A stretch of 64,000 nucleotides of DNA from Hepsetus odoe (lineage: Eukaryota > Chordata > Actinopteri > Characiformes > Hepsetidae), in the NCBI GenBank assembly GCA_017165825.1, contig CM029387.1, forward strand, positions 9,211,822 through 9,275,821, read 5' to 3'. A model generated the notes under the pieces. The model made no database searches. It saw only the letters and a program-made list of their open reading frames with translations, and was not told the DNA's origin. This document shows, piece after piece, positions 1-11,608 of this stretch; position 1 is the first letter of the stretch; each line of letters begins with the position of its first letter. Made by a program: the position numbers and the translations under genes.

Positions 1-497
1 TGTCCCTTTTTGCTGTTAATATTAATAAATAAATAAATTCAGAAGTTTACAGTTCTAGTGAACATCCTTCATAAACTTTGTTGTATTACATTACTTTTGG
101 AACAGATCAGACCATTTACATTTTATACATTTCAATAAATAACCTGCTAAAAAGGAACCCTTAATGTGTCAATATTAAAACATCAGTTCTTCATTACTTT
201 CTGTCTCTGTATAAAAATTTGAATGTCCATTTTTGTAACTATGCTGGGATCATCTTAAGACGTTAACCCAAGAAAAAAATCTCTGAGGAATGTAAACATT
301 TTAAAATACAGTATGAGCAATATCTGAAAAGTAAGCAACCTTTTTAAACAGATATGATCTTTTTTAGGTGCAACTAAAGGCTGTCTGTTGGAAGTGCAAG
401 TGGGTAGCAGTGCAAGTGCAGGTCGTTCTAGCAAGATGTGTCTTTTAGTATGATGTAAGATTTATTTGAGCAGTATGTGAAATGTTGCTTAGTGCTT
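1..497 (-). other. 3' flank / probable 3' UTR of pnp
   Basis: AT-rich sequence after the pnp stop codon, with no coding signal. Reading the minus strand, an AATAAA hexamer lies at 466-461, about 30 nt past the stop, so a very short 3' UTR is possible. A longer one running out of the window cannot be excluded. Confidence 0.5.
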
Positions 498-1205
498 TCA
501 ATGATGTGCCTCGCCATTTTTATAGCTGTTATCAAGGTCAATGCGGGCCACCATTGTGGAAACCAGCTTGACCAGTTGCAGGGATCGCTGCTGTCCTGTT
601 TGTAGGACTTCCTCATGATTAGCCTTCTCTGCGCTGTCATAGTCCATCACGGCCTGGTTGGTGATCAGGGAAATACCAAAGACTCTCATTCCACAGTGAC
701 GAGCCACTATAACCTCAGGAACTGTGCTCATGCCTAGAAAAAGGTGAAAGAAGCATTAACCCTCCCCGTAGCTACTTAGAATTGAATAAGGCTTAGATTT
801 CTAACTGTGTAATAATGTTATGTATCAAGGAGTAACTATCAATTCAGGCAAAATTACATGCAATATATTGTCATAGTAATTTTCAATATTTTGGATAGAA
901 TGCTTTATAGTTATTGAGTGATGTACTGTAATACTGAAAAACATAAACCAACTAAATAATGTTTTCATAAAATAATTTAACATTGACACAAATGTTTTAG
1001 CCGCTAACTCACCAACAGCATCGGCACCTAAGCGGTGGAGCATCCTGCACTCAGCAATGGTCTCGAAAGACGGCCCCCCCAGCATACAGTACACGCCCTC
1101 CTTCATGAAGTCAGAGTATCCAAGCTCGGAGCCCACCTCCTGTGCAAGCTGCTGGAGCTTTCTATCATATGCATCTGACATGCATGGAAAACGAGTTCCA
1201 AACCT

Positions 1206-1243
<38 letters not shown>

Positions 1244-4200
1244 ATGAGCATTACCACACTGTGAAATATGTGCCACACCCTTCAGCTAAATGGAAACAAA
1301 CAGTACAGTACAGTCTGGCACAATTACTATATCATCACTGCCCAGACAATGACTTTATCTCCGTTTTTGAGTGAATGTGTGTTTTTTTTTACTTAATTTG
1401 AACTCTCCAGCTGCCATTTTCAACAAATGTCCCACAAATACTTGCGAAATGTTTTTAAATAATTGTTAATAAATGTTATTTAAAGTTTTGAGGTTTCTTT
1501 CCTGCTCCTAAAAAAAATGACCATAGGAGATTTTGTTGAGAATTTGTTCTGACAGTCCCACTACAATACAAAGGCATACACACTCCATAAACACTCCTTT
1601 CCCCTCACCGGTCATCATTGGGTCCACATAAAGGATTGGTTCCACCGAAGCCTGGCAAATTAATGTGGTCTTTGATGATCATCACATCTCCAACTTTGTA
1701 GTCTTGATTCAGTCCGCCTGCAGCATTCGTCAAGAAGACTGTCTCGACGCCCATCAGCTTGAAGATGCGCATGGGCATAGTGATCTAAAAAAGCAGATGC
1801 AGAAAAGAAAAGTTAGAACATGGATTTTAAGTCTTCAATGTTTAATTAACTGGTCACTTGTCTTCCATCTTCCTGATCTTGCAAACTATTTTAGAGACAG
1901 GCTATACAGTATACAGGTGAGTACTTAAGTGCCTTTAGGCTTATATGGCTAGGGACTGTGGTTTGTGTCCCTCTGTACTGTTTATTTTTATAAACATTCG
2001 CTATTACATTTGTATTATACAGACTACTAATTTTATGCCTGCATGCCAAATGCAAATGGGACTGAGCTGGTAGATAACTTTGGTGCTAGCTGGCTGAACC
2101 AATCACAAGTGGACAGAGTTTAACACACACACATATATTGTGTAAAACAAATATAACCAATACAATGATATTACCAAAACTAGAGTTACAGTATTATGGA
2201 ACAGATAGTGATGTCATCATTGTCTGAAACATGATTATATAAGGGGACACAGTGACTTTGTTGTGATACACTGCTCTGTTCAGACCTAGTACATGAAAGG
2301 CATACAACTGGGACAAACGAATAAAGCACGGTTTTGAGCCAGTCCTTAGGTTATTAAGATGGTATATATTTGTTACGGAATGTGTTAGAGTTTAATGCGA
2401 TCAGTGACACATGCTATGCCTATAATACAGTCCTTAAGCTGAAGCTTCCTAAATTACCTTTGGCTTGGGCAAGAAAAACACTGAATGTAGAACAGTGCAT
2501 ATCATTTATTAAAATGGTATCACTAAGTGTAAATCTTTGCAGCAAAACATTTTTGGTTCTGAAGTTCACCTTTTGGATGGGATATCCTTCATAGAGGTGG
2601 AACCTTCCCTGCATGCAAACACATGGCTTTCCTTTAAGAATACCAAACACCAACCGGCCAGCATGACCATGCACTAAGGAACACACAGCACACAACTAAT
2701 TAGAGTAGTGACAGGTCACTCACATCACAGAATCGACATTGAGAGGTGAGTGTTAATGGTTAGCACAACTGGATCAGCCAACTTTTAAAAGGATGCTCTT
2801 GTACATACTAAAGCTGCACATCATATTGTCTATCAAATGTTTTTCCAACGCCAACCTTGGCAATATTGATGTCAATACTGATCTATTTTATATCTTGAGC
2901 AATCACAAATTATTTTGGTCCATATAATGCAGGCCATTTTATATTATTAACTGAGCAAAGTTTTTGTACACATTAAACATCGGGGAAAAGTAGAAATACA
3001 CTTGCAATATTAATATTTTGACCACATTGTGCAGCTCTGTTACATACAAGAATCAAACAAACATGCAGATTAGATGTGGTGGTTATGGGGAAATATACAG
3101 TTTTCACCACATTATTTTAATACAAAGCTGCCTATGGTCTTAAGACTTTTACAGCTATCTGTCTGTTCCTCTCACCTGTGCTTTGGGGGAAATTAGGGAT
3201 GTCGCTGTAACTGAAAACCTTCTGATCCTTCAGCATGTCAGCTAGGCCACCCAGGCCTGAGCCGCACACGATTCCCAGCAGGGGGCGGACTGGAGCTTGT
3301 TCCAGCAGCCAGTCAGCAGTTGCCTTGCACTCCTCATAACCATATCTGCAGCACAGGGACAGAGGGGAGGTACAGGTTACCATACTGTGCCGTACACATA
3401 GCAGTCAGACAGTCTGCAAACACAAGGTGTGATTTGAAGAAATAAAGAGAGACGGCGGTAAATGAAAGAGTTACATAACATATCAACAGAATTAAAAGTT
3501 AGATTTTAATCAGCACATATGTCCTTTTCTGTTTCTATAAAAGGACTGCTCAGTGAAAGAGGAAAAAAAAGGTTCTGTTAAAAAAAAAAAAAGGTTTCAC
3601 CAAACTTGAGCATCAGTGAACTAATTTTATTAGAAACAGAATAATCTATTGTCAGTGTTGGAACAAAACTTTGCATCTCATTAATGCTTGTGGATCATCA
3701 ATTTATCATGAAAGATTCCTGATAACAGAAAACTAATTTTATTCTCAATAGAGTTTTTTAAAAGGTATATAATTTATATATATTATATATATTCATATAT
3801 ATAATTTATATATGAGCCACAGTAACAAAATCAGTCTGTTTATTTCTAGGAAAAGGGGATGGAAAGTGGTCAGAAAACTCCACGAATTTCAAACCACAAA
3901 AGTGTATTGAGGTGACTGTTAAATTAAAATAAAAGACAACAAAATTATTAGCTTTTTTTCTTATTCTTGACAATGAATTTTGTATGTTTTATATATATTT
4001 TATATATAGGTACAGGATGTATGCATGCATTTGAATCAAGCATACTTTTTCTTTTTCAGTTTAATGTTTTTCATGCTTGCTCTGTGTCTCACACACATTC
4101 ACACACGTCATGGCCATCCTCGCGCTGAACGTCATAAAGATATAATCAGTGTTATAGTTGTTATGACTGTTTACTTTAAACATGGATACAGAAAACACAG

Positions 4201-5313
4201 GTAATGAGAAAAGAAACCCATCACTTATCACTTTAATACTAGTAAATCTGTTGTATGAGCCTGTTCTGACCTCTCTGAATACTTTCATGACATTTTTGGC
4301 TTATTAATAACTAATAATTCAACTCATTCCTAAATAATGATTACAAAGACTGTGAAATTAGAAAAATGCATGGACAAGAGAGTGTGAGGTGCACAACAAC
4401 TGAACCGAGCTCTACAGTGTAGAATTAATATTTACAGTTCTGAACCGATCACTACAGTAAAGAATTAACATTTACAGCTCTGAACCGAGCTCTACAGCAT
4501 AGAATTAACATTTACAGTTCTGAACCGAGCTCTACAGCATAGAATTAACATTTACAGTTCATAACTGAGCTCTACAGCATAGAATTAACATTTACAGTTC
4601 TGAACCGAGCTTTACAGTGTAGAATTAACATTTACAGCTCTGAACTGAGCTCTACAGTGTTTAATAAACTGGTACAATTCTCTGTGTGTGTAATAACAAT
4701 GAACGTAAAAAAAGACTGAACTGACTCAGTTCTTTATGTGTACAGCAGGTAACGAAAAAATAACACAAACTATTTATTAGTGAACCTTTGTGTCATAAAA
4801 TAAATTCCCTTTTTTTCCCGAGTGGCCTTACATAGTACCTTTACTTGACTGGTGGTCTGAGATGCTCCTCACTCACACACACACACTGGCTCTCCCAGAA
4901 ACGTGGTGGAAATCACGTTGCACCCGCCATTACGTCACACACACACACACACGAGAAAGAAAATCAGAACCCCACTTTTTCCACATGTGCTCCAGTTTAA
5001 GGGCTTAAAGGAGCCTCGATCAGGGAGAGAACACAGAAAACGGATAGTTTCAATCCACTTTAGTGATGATGACGATGATGATGATGATGATCACTGTGCC
5101 CAAAGTGCTCATTTACATCACCAAGAACGAATGAGTGAAACAGATCCGAGCACAATGCTTGCTTTAACTGTGGGCTGATCTCCACTTCTACAGGCGTGAG
5201 GACTCCAGAGGTTTCTACAGATCGTCTTTTAAATCTAATGTAAAGCCTCCGCGTCTGCTGGCGGACTGTTGCATCATCTTTCCGCACGCGCTACACACAC
5301 TACACACACTACA

Positions 5314-5349
<36 letters not shown>

Positions 5350-5504
5350 CACAGACCACTGCCGAAGAGAACATACAGACTGAACCATTTAAAACTGATG
5401 TAAAATGAGACACACTTTATCCCTCTACTTGTGGCCCTTTTCGTTCCCTTCAGAAACCAGTTCCCCAAAATCCCAGTTCACACTCACCCTGTATTCGGGA
5501 ACAT
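498..5504 (-). CDS. pnp: Purine nucleoside phosphorylase, six coding exons
   Basis: The enzyme cleaves inosine and guanosine with phosphate to free base and ribose-1-phosphate in cytosolic purine salvage. Coding exons in transcript order are 5504-5488, 3345-3176, 2673-2570, 1784-1609, 1203-1013 and 733-498. Every intron begins GT and ends AG and all phases fit, giving 297 residues (human PNP 289). Family residues are all present, offset by two from human: Ser35 in GSGLGG (34-39), Arg86, His88 and Tyr90 in RFHLYEGY, Ala118 in NAAGG, Phe202-Glu203 in GPSFET, Met221, Asn245 and His259. The start in exon 1 (MFPNTG joined to YGYEE) matches the short first exon of human PNP (MENG). The catalytic trimer fold is therefore expected to be intact. 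Fish carry several pnp paralogues and I cannot assign which one this is. Intron 1 is about 2.1 kb and holds a 40-bp minisatellite; intron 4 ends in a CT microsatellite. Confidence 0.95.
1209..1246. repeat. (GA)n/(CT)n microsatellite at a pnp splice acceptor
   Basis: About 17 GA units with minor interruptions. On the pnp strand this reads as a CT run ending in TGTTTAG directly before exon 5 at 1203, so it supplies the polypyrimidine tract of that acceptor. Confidence 0.9.
4401..4680. repeat. Minisatellite, 40-bp unit, seven copies
   Basis: Seven consecutive units of exactly 40 bp start at 4401, 4441, 4481, 4521, 4561, 4601 and 4641. Each opens TGAACCGAGCTCTACAG, followed by AGAATTAACATTTACAG. 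Units differ by a few substitutions and the last is the most diverged. It lies in intron 1 of pnp. There are no spacers, so it is a plain tandem array. Confidence 0.95.
5062..5350. repeat. GAT and CA microsatellites in pnp intron 1
   Basis: A (GAT)n run lies at about 5063-5091 and a (CA)n run at about 5316-5347. Both are in the intron close to exon 1. The translations over them are repeat artefacts. Confidence 0.85.
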
Positions 5505-5720
5505 TGTGAAGCTTTCTTTCCTGATCGTCTCAGCAAAAACTGGTTAACAGGCAATAAGGAGCTGTGGATGTGTAGCGGCGACTCAATTCGTGGCTCGTGT
5601 TTCTTCGCAAGTGATCGGAATTTCCCATCGCGGAGAAATTTAAGTCACTTCCTCCTGCATCACAACTGAGGCGGCCTGCTATTGGCTGAGCTCGCGGGCG
5701 TTGGTCGTGCGAAGGATGCT
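5505..5720 (-). promoter_or_regulatory. Probable pnp promoter and 5' UTR
   Basis: Sequence upstream of the pnp start codon is GC- and CpG-richer than its surroundings. On the minus strand it carries a CCAAT box (CAGCCAATAG, near 5675-5690) and an ETS-like GGAAGTGA (near 5650), typical of TATA-less housekeeping promoters. No transcription start is visible directly. A spliced divergent transcript is conceivable because the plus strand near 5729 shows an AAGGGTAAG donor-like motif, but nothing more supports it. Confidence 0.5.
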
Positions 5721-5741
5721 GTCAAGGGTAAGCCCTGTGTG

Positions 5742-5774
<33 letters not shown>

Positions 5775-6960
5775 GTGCCTGTGTGTGAGAGAAACAAAAA
5801 ACATTATGACCAATGTGACTCATGAAATACAAATACTGTTGTTGCTGTCTCCTTACAATAAACACAGGAAGCATTTCCTTCATTTTGTGAGACACTCCCT
5901 ACACTTACTCCATGAAAATATTCCGATGTAAATAATTTGCCAACGTACGTCGCACTGGTTTTGTTTTTGTTGTTTGAGTAGGGTTATTGTTTTAGGTGAT
6001 AATTGTACATTTTTAATAAAATGTTATTTTTCCCGTTATGTGGGACTCTTATAGTGTGTTAAAGCAATAAAACCACGTATATTTCCACTTTTAAAAGGAC
6101 ATACGACAACCTAATGGTGAGCTTCCGCCTCTACGACAAAGAGCAACAAGGTTTACGTTGCCTAGATACCACAGAACGATTCGATTCTTTTGTTCTTGTG
6201 AGTCGGATCGCACGCAAGATGGAAGCCTCAGTCCCAAATCCGTTAAAGAAAAGAAAAGCATTATGGATGGTCACACTTTTATCTTTTTATTGTATTTAGT
6301 GGGATACTGTGCAGTCGGGTATAGAGTCTCTTTTCAAAAGAAATCAATTCGAAAGAGCTCGCCACACGTTATTGAAAAGCACCTATTCAAAAGAACCGAT
6401 TCAGAGTGGATCATTACTCGTTTCCTTTGTATTACCCCACGTGCCCTGCTAAGCAAAACTCTCCTGTGTTGAGAAATTCTTGAATAAAAGGTGTCTCTTT
6501 CGTAAAATGATGAACAAAAGGTAGACGTTGTGACATTGGTAGCTTTGTACTAAATGTGGTAATTTCCTTACAGATCACGCAGTGACGTCTGTGGCCTTGA
6601 CTTGATTCAGGGAACTGACTCTGTGTGTGGGAGAGATGAACTTGGTAGTTCTCACCACATTCTTTTGGAGAAGGACATCTGTGTTGTAAAGAGTGTAGAG
6701 GTTCATCATGTTCTCAGCCTCCTCTTGAACCGAGCAGGTTGTGTATGAATCCTGTAGTTGTCAGTTTATTAGAAGCACATTAAACCAATAACTGACAATT
6801 TGATCAGAAACACATATTTAAGATCTTGAAAAGAGCTGATGTTTTTCAATTTTCCCTTATCTCTCTCTCTTATTTTTAATGGATTATGGAAGGGTGGGTT
6901 GCAAACTATGACTATACCATGGAGACTGTTAAGGCAAAGGCTGGCACAAACTTTCATAGT
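5721..6960. other. Intergenic sequence between pnp and a Tc1 remnant
   Basis: No recognisable gene. A (GCGT)n run lies at about 5739-5772. Between 6170 and 6410 there are scattered GATTCGATTC, CAATTCGAA and GAACCGATTC motifs resembling decayed fish dispersed repeats. Short open frames at 6114-6472 have no family resemblance. A 9-bp inverted repeat TTGTCAGTT/AACTGACAA lies near 6757-6797. Confidence 0.5.
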
Positions 6961-6999
6961 TATATAAAGCACAGTCACACATTTTCAGACCATTGCAGA

Positions 7000-7395
7000 A
7001 GCAATACTCATGCAATCTATATCACTTTACTACAACAATAATCCCAGATGGCAGTGGCCGTTGTCAGCAGGATATTTCCCCCGTCACACTGCAAAAACTT
7101 CAGGAATGGTTGAGGGACTATGAGAAAAGACTTCATTGTGCTGACCTGACCTTCAAATTTCTTAGATCTCAACCCAGCTGAGCATCCATGTGATGTACTT
7201 CACAAATCATACAGGTCTGCTCCATGGAGGCTCTATTTCACCGCTTAAAGTGCTTAAACAATCTGCTGCTAATGACTTGTTTCTAAAAGCCACAGCACAC
7301 CTTCAGAGAGTCCCAATCAAGTTTCACTGCTGTTTTTGTAGCATGAGGGAGACCGTACCTACAAGTAATATGGAGGTGGCTTTACCATGACTGTG
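7000..7395 (+). mobile_element. Decayed Tc1/mariner transposase, C-terminal part
   Basis: The plus-strand translation, with stops, follows the end of a fish Tc1-type DDE transposase: PDGSGRCQQD (family QQD-N-A-P-C-H region), then QEWLRDYEKR, a broken version of the SPDLNPIEH block, SMEAPxxxLxxLxxLLL, QHTFR and the final VxAxGGP-like end. Frame changes and stop codons show it is dead. No clear terminal repeats were found. It belongs to the same broad family as the copy at 20328-21055, but in the opposite orientation. Confidence 0.8.
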
Positions 7396-7596
7396 GATTA
7401 TTGTATATCAGGCAAGCAGCAATGATGAGAAATGAACACACTAAGAAAAGTATGCTAAAGATGTCCGGTTCTGAGTGGAAAGTCACCACTGATGAAGGGC
7501 TACAGAAAAAGATGAGCAGTAGTTGCTAACTTGATGCCTACTTGCAGTACAAAAAAGGCAGGTGTTTGTGATGAGGTGGCCCATGAATAAATAAAT

Positions 7597-7796
7597 GGGT
7601 GGCGGTGGTCTAGTGGTAGGGTGCCTGTGGACCTGGATCAAGAGGTCCCCGGTTCGAATCCCACCTCCAGCACTACCACCACTGGGTCCCTGAGCAAGAC
7701 CCTTAACCCTGAAATACTCCAGGGGGACTGTCCCTGTAATTAGGAGATGTAAGTCAATCTGGATAAGAGCATCTGCTAATTGCCGTAAATGTAAAT
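7597..7796 (+). mobile_element. tRNA-derived SINE, type A
   Basis: It starts with a tRNA-like RNA polymerase III promoter: A box around TAGTGGTAGGGTG and B box GGTTCGAATCC at 7651-7661. The body follows (CTGAGCAAGACCCTTAACCC) and the LINE-like tail TGGATAAGAGCATCTGCTAA, ending in AAATGTAAAT. The same family occurs at 25306-25500 and, reversed, at 52943-53092. Confidence 0.85.
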
Positions 7797-8466
7797 AAAT
7801 CCTGTCTCTGGTGTAAAAATATTTTTTGATGTCTTAAGATTTAGGGGCTTTTCACTTTGAATTTATTTAAAATACTGGTGCCTGTGTCAGAATAAATGGT
7901 TTCAGAGGCCAGATGGGAGATATGTGGAGCACAGCAGCATTTATACACATCTCAGGAAATGGAAAAAAACCCATTAAGACTGGAATAATGTGTTTGTGTG
8001 TGTTGAAAATTAGGCTCATATGGATTAGATGTCATTTATAGGTTTCTGTAAATGATCATGAACGAAGTGCTTCATCACAAATGTAGAATAATGCTGCTAC
8101 TAAAATGCTGTAAATTTTTATATATTTTTTTTAACATTATGCTGTATGTTTTGTCCAGTCACCCCCTCTAATGAGAAACTTTAAGACGCACCCATCGCTG
8201 ACGTGTTTAATTGTGGACACACACTTTTACAATCTCCATAGAAAGGAATTGCCTTTATAAATCACCTGCATGCAGTGAGCTATGCCTAATACTAAGTGTC
8301 AGCTAGAAGTGTACAAAGAGATTGGCACAGTGGAAGTGGAGTGATGGGATCTATTCAACACCTTGGGGCTGAATATATGTGGGGTTTACAATCCAGATCC
8401 AGTCCAGCACTTAGTCTCACTTAAGATCTTCTATAACCTGCAAAATCATGAAGCGTTCCTTATTTT
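7797..8466. other. Intergenic; possible decayed dispersed repeat
   Basis: No gene was recognised. The stretch 8160-8460 has the look of an old fish DNA-transposon fragment, but no transposase frame can be read, so this is a weak impression only. Confidence 0.3.
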
Positions 8467-8660
8467 TGGGGCAGCGGTGGCCTAGTGATTAGGGGGTTGG
8501 CCCTAGGATCGGAAGATTGTGGGTTTGAATCCCTTACCAGTAGGTTGCCCTGAGGTACCTTTGAGCAAGGCACTGTCCCCATCAGTGGTTTAAATAGCTG
8601 CCCCCTGCTGCACATGAGTGTGTTTGTGTGTGTAAATATGTTTCACTTTTCTGATTGAAT
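8467..8660 (+). mobile_element. tRNA-derived SINE, type B
   Basis: The head is GGGGCAGCGGTGGCCTAGTG and the B box GGGTTTGAATCCC. Then come TACCAGTAGGTTGCCCTGAGG and TTTGAGCAAGGCACTGTCCCC, then a GT-rich tail. The same family lies at 10912-11175 (minus), 17655-17905, 38684-38936 (minus) and 61281-61402. The tail is shorter here than in the reversed copies. Confidence 0.8.
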
Positions 8661-9403
8661 ATAATATAATCTTCAAAGCAATGTTCCTACACCTATCATA
8701 CAACCTTATCAAAGTAACGAAACTGTTACTGCAATAAAGAGAGATAAACACCCAGCTAAAGCCCTCCATTTAAAACAAAATAAAACAAGCAAAAACAAAA
8801 CAGATGAGCCAAGACCTACAGACTTATACAGGTGATTTAATGTTTTGATTTAATGATTTAATGATTAATAATTTGCACAAATCTGGATTGGTGTCTTCCA
8901 GCAGGGGGTGATAATCACAACCTTTTAGGGACACTCTGACCTCTCATTTCTCTTTCTCTAACTTTAGCAAATAGACTTATTTATTGTTTTTATTTATAGA
9001 ACAGAGCCAGGTCAGATAAGAAAAGAGCCCATGTATTAATTGATCTGAAGGTCTGACAAGATATATTCTTTAAAAAAAAATGATGCTAATTTGGGTAATC
9101 AATCATTGTAGAGCATGGTATAAGTTGTAGTGTAAAGTGAGTCAGATGTTTATCCTGGCTGATCCAAATGGTGCATTCTATGAATAAGTGATTATTGTTC
9201 TGGTAACTTAAACAGTACGACCTCATTCAGCTCAGTGCATTACCCTTCAGCTTTTGTTTGAAGAATTAGTCAGCTAGTAAAAGAAGCATCAAACTCCCCA
9301 CTTGAAAGTAGCCAAAACACTTAGTCTTTTAAAGTTTAATTCCACCTTCATAAGAAGGGGGTTTCCTTGCTTTAAACTAGGCCATATTGCTTTTTGTGGC
9401 ACC
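8661..9403. other. Intergenic, nothing recognised
   Basis: AT-rich unique sequence with no coding frame, repeat or motif that I can support. Confidence 0.4.
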
Positions 9404-9408
9404 ACTAC

Positions 9409-9655
9409 TGTCATGGTCGTTCTGCTGTGACTGAGCACACCTGGGCTCATCAGGGCACAGGTGTGTTTTATTGGGGTCTGGCTATTTAAGCTCCAATGAG
9501 TCAGAGCAGGGTGTCAGTCATTCACACGGGTAATCTCTGTTGTAACCGTAGTGCCTTCGTTTGTATCTTTGTTTATGTTTACTATGTCTAATAAAGCTAA
9601 GAACAAGCATCCCGGCTTTGTGTTTACATCCTACCCACACCACTCCAACGTTACA
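9409..9655 (+). mobile_element. Solo LTR of an LTR retrotransposon
   Basis: A 247-bp element begins TGTCATGG and ends GTTACA (TG...CA termini). It is flanked by a perfect 5-bp target-site duplication, ACTAC at 9404-9408 and 9656-9660. Inside, in the right order for a plus-strand LTR, are a TATA-like CTATTTAAG (about 9482-9490) and an AATAAA poly(A) signal (about 9590). No internal gag/pol region is present, so it is a solo LTR left by recombination. The superfamily is not determined; a 5-bp duplication fits Ty3/gypsy-like or related elements. Confidence 0.85.
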
Positions 9656-9660
9656 ACTAC

Positions 9661-10090
9661 AAGAAGGAAGTTTGGCATGTTTATTAGAGGTGTAGTAATG
9701 GTTAATTATTTCCAGTTGATTTCTTTGATTTTGACTGGACCGGTGCATCCCTCTAATTATCTAAATGTTTGATTATTTTCACTGAATAATTGCAAAAGTT
9801 CTAGATATACAGATGACAGGCTTTCTAGTGTGAGGGTAATGTTTCCTGTGAAGGTCTATGGCTGCAAAATTATATACATGTAAAAGTGTTGTCAGAGCTT
9901 GGTTTACAGAATTTGAGCTTGTTATAAAAGGCCTTAGGTTTAACAGATTTTGTTATTAAGGAGTTAAACGAAATCACAATTTTGCAATCTCAACAGGCAT
10001 GAACAAATATATACACCCAAGAAATCCACAACAAACATATTAACAGGAACAAACAAAACAAAAAATCACAACTACCATAAAGGAGTTAAT
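9661..10090. other. Intergenic, nothing recognised
   Basis: AT-rich sequence between the solo LTR and the first CT tract. No gene or repeat was identified. Confidence 0.4.
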
Positions 10091-10094
<4 letters not shown>

Positions 10095-10140
<46 letters not shown>

Positions 10141-10145
10141 TTGTG

Positions 10146-10202
<57 letters not shown>

Positions 10203-10560
10203 TAAAAGTCCAAACTTGTGTCTGGAGTTGTTTACACATACTTCTTCTAGTCTTCCTGGTGGACATTCGCATAGAATGAGAATGGTAACTTTATTTAACA
10301 TAAATTCAAATAAGTCATATAGTCACATAAATGTTTTTCTTATAAATTGAAATGCTCTTGCTCACTCACTCTCTCTCTCTCTCTCTTTCTCTCTCTATCT
10401 CTCTCTCTTTCTCTCTCTCTCTCTCGGTCTCTCTCTCTCACTCTTGCTCACTCACTCTCACTCTCTCTCTCGCTCTCTCTCTTTCTCTTTCTCTCTCTCT
10501 CTCTTTCTCTCTCTCTCTTGCTCTCTCTCGCTCACTCTCTCCATCTCTTTAATGAATGCT
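10095..10560. repeat. Two long (CT)n tracts
   Basis: Polypyrimidine tracts at about 10095-10200 and 10361-10545, interrupted by occasional TTT, GTC and CTCAC variants. They flank the left arm of the inverted repeat described at 10190-10357. Confidence 0.9.
10190..10357 (+). repeat. Left arm of a large inverted repeat pair
   Basis: About 165 bp of unique sequence from CTCCCTCTAAAAGTCC to TATAAATTGAAATGCTCT. It is matched almost base for base, in reverse complement, by 12929-13095; visible differences are a few small indels and one diverged stretch of about 10 bp. Both arms run into a long CT/GA tract at the same end, so the repeat carries a microsatellite edge. Its class is unknown. Confidence 0.9.
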
Positions 10561-10911
10561 GTGTCATTCTCTCTTTATGCTGCTCACGGTCTCCTTCATC
10601 TTTGGGCTTTCTGTATCCCGGAACGTTCTGTCCAGCCACTTTCGGGGGCACAGACCACCAGGGGAGCATGTGCTGGAGGAGAGAGGGACAGAGAGTTAGA
10701 GTTGTTACCTTGGCAGATTAGGGTTGCTAAGGCTTGTGTGTTTATTCCTCAAGTCTTAAGGCATTCTGTGGATGTCAAATCGAGTTTTTACTTCAGCTGG
10801 AACTTTAGTAAATGAACATTTTGCATTAATATCTTTTGTAATCTACTCAAGGACCCCCAAATTATGATTTACAGACATGTTATTTGCATCAGAATAATAT
10901 TACATACAGTT

Positions 10912-10972
10912 AAGTGAAAGTGACCAGTTGTCATTGTGAAACACACCACAACAAAATGCTTCCTCTGCATTT

Positions 10973-11013
<41 letters not shown>

Positions 11014-11175
11014 ATGCAGCAGGGGCAGCTATTTAAAGCACCCATGGAGCAGTGAATGGGACAGTACCTTGCTCAAGGGTACTTCAGGGGAACCTATTGG
11101 TCTAGGGTTAGGGTTAGGGTTAGGACCTTCTGATCTTGGGGCCAAATCCCTAACCACCAGACCACTGCTCCCTCC
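10912..11175 (-). mobile_element. tRNA-derived SINE, type B, reversed
   Basis: Reverse complement of the family at 8467, with the long tail present: GTGAAAGTGACCAG, ACAACAAAATGCTTCCTC, a CA run at 10978-11011, and TTGCTCAAGGGTACTTCAGG. The head complement is at 11150-11175. Three to four TTAGGG-like units (11104-11124) sit where the B-box side of the element should be. Confidence 0.8.
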
Positions 11176-11604
11176 TGACATATATATTACAGAATAATTA
11201 TGAATAAATACCTGTAAAAATAATTTATTTAAATCCCAATCCGTCATCCATTATCCATCCAAGATATCCATCTTTCCATTATCGAAGCTATTTATTCTAA
11301 CCAGTGTTAACCAGGACATTGAATTCATTCCCTGTTAATAATACTTCAGTCATACTTTTACTGAATATAAAACATTTAATTAAGGTATCATTTTTATGTA
11401 GCCAGGTCAATGAATGCCAGTACAGCACCACAGGAAAATGATCCCTAATTTCTATTATATACTGCAAAAATAATTGTGTTTTACTGGGCTGAATTCAAAT
11501 GTATTAATCCAGCAACTGTCTAACATTATTAATGAGTTAAAACACTTATGACAGACTAACAAATGTTGTGGTTTTTAATAGCTTTCTTTCTGTAAGTCTT
11601 TTCT

Positions 11605-11606
<2 letters not shown>
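11176..11606. other. Intergenic, nothing recognised
   Basis: Unique AT-rich sequence without a coding signal or identifiable repeat. Confidence 0.4.

Positions 11607-11608
<2 letters not shown>

Noticed and set aside
3766..3815. AT-rich palindrome in pnp intron 1 as an origin or regulatory element
   Set aside because: TA-rich simple sequence of this kind arises commonly in fish introns, with no further evidence.
4401..4680. Possible CRISPR-like array
   Set aside because: Units are contiguous with no unique spacers and lie in a vertebrate intron; it is a minisatellite.
6114..6472. Overlapping short frames as a small gene divergent from pnp
   Set aside because: No homology, no conserved motif, and repeat-like GATTCG/GAACCG words in the region.
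7603..7680. Possible tRNA gene (A and B boxes)
   Set aside because: No full cloverleaf with acceptor stem. The element continues into a SINE body and tail and recurs elsewhere in the window.
10347..10721. Ser/Leu repeat 'proteins' in CT/GA tracts (also 11800-12107, 13013-13408, 62710-62960)
   Set aside because: Products of dinucleotide runs without coding context.
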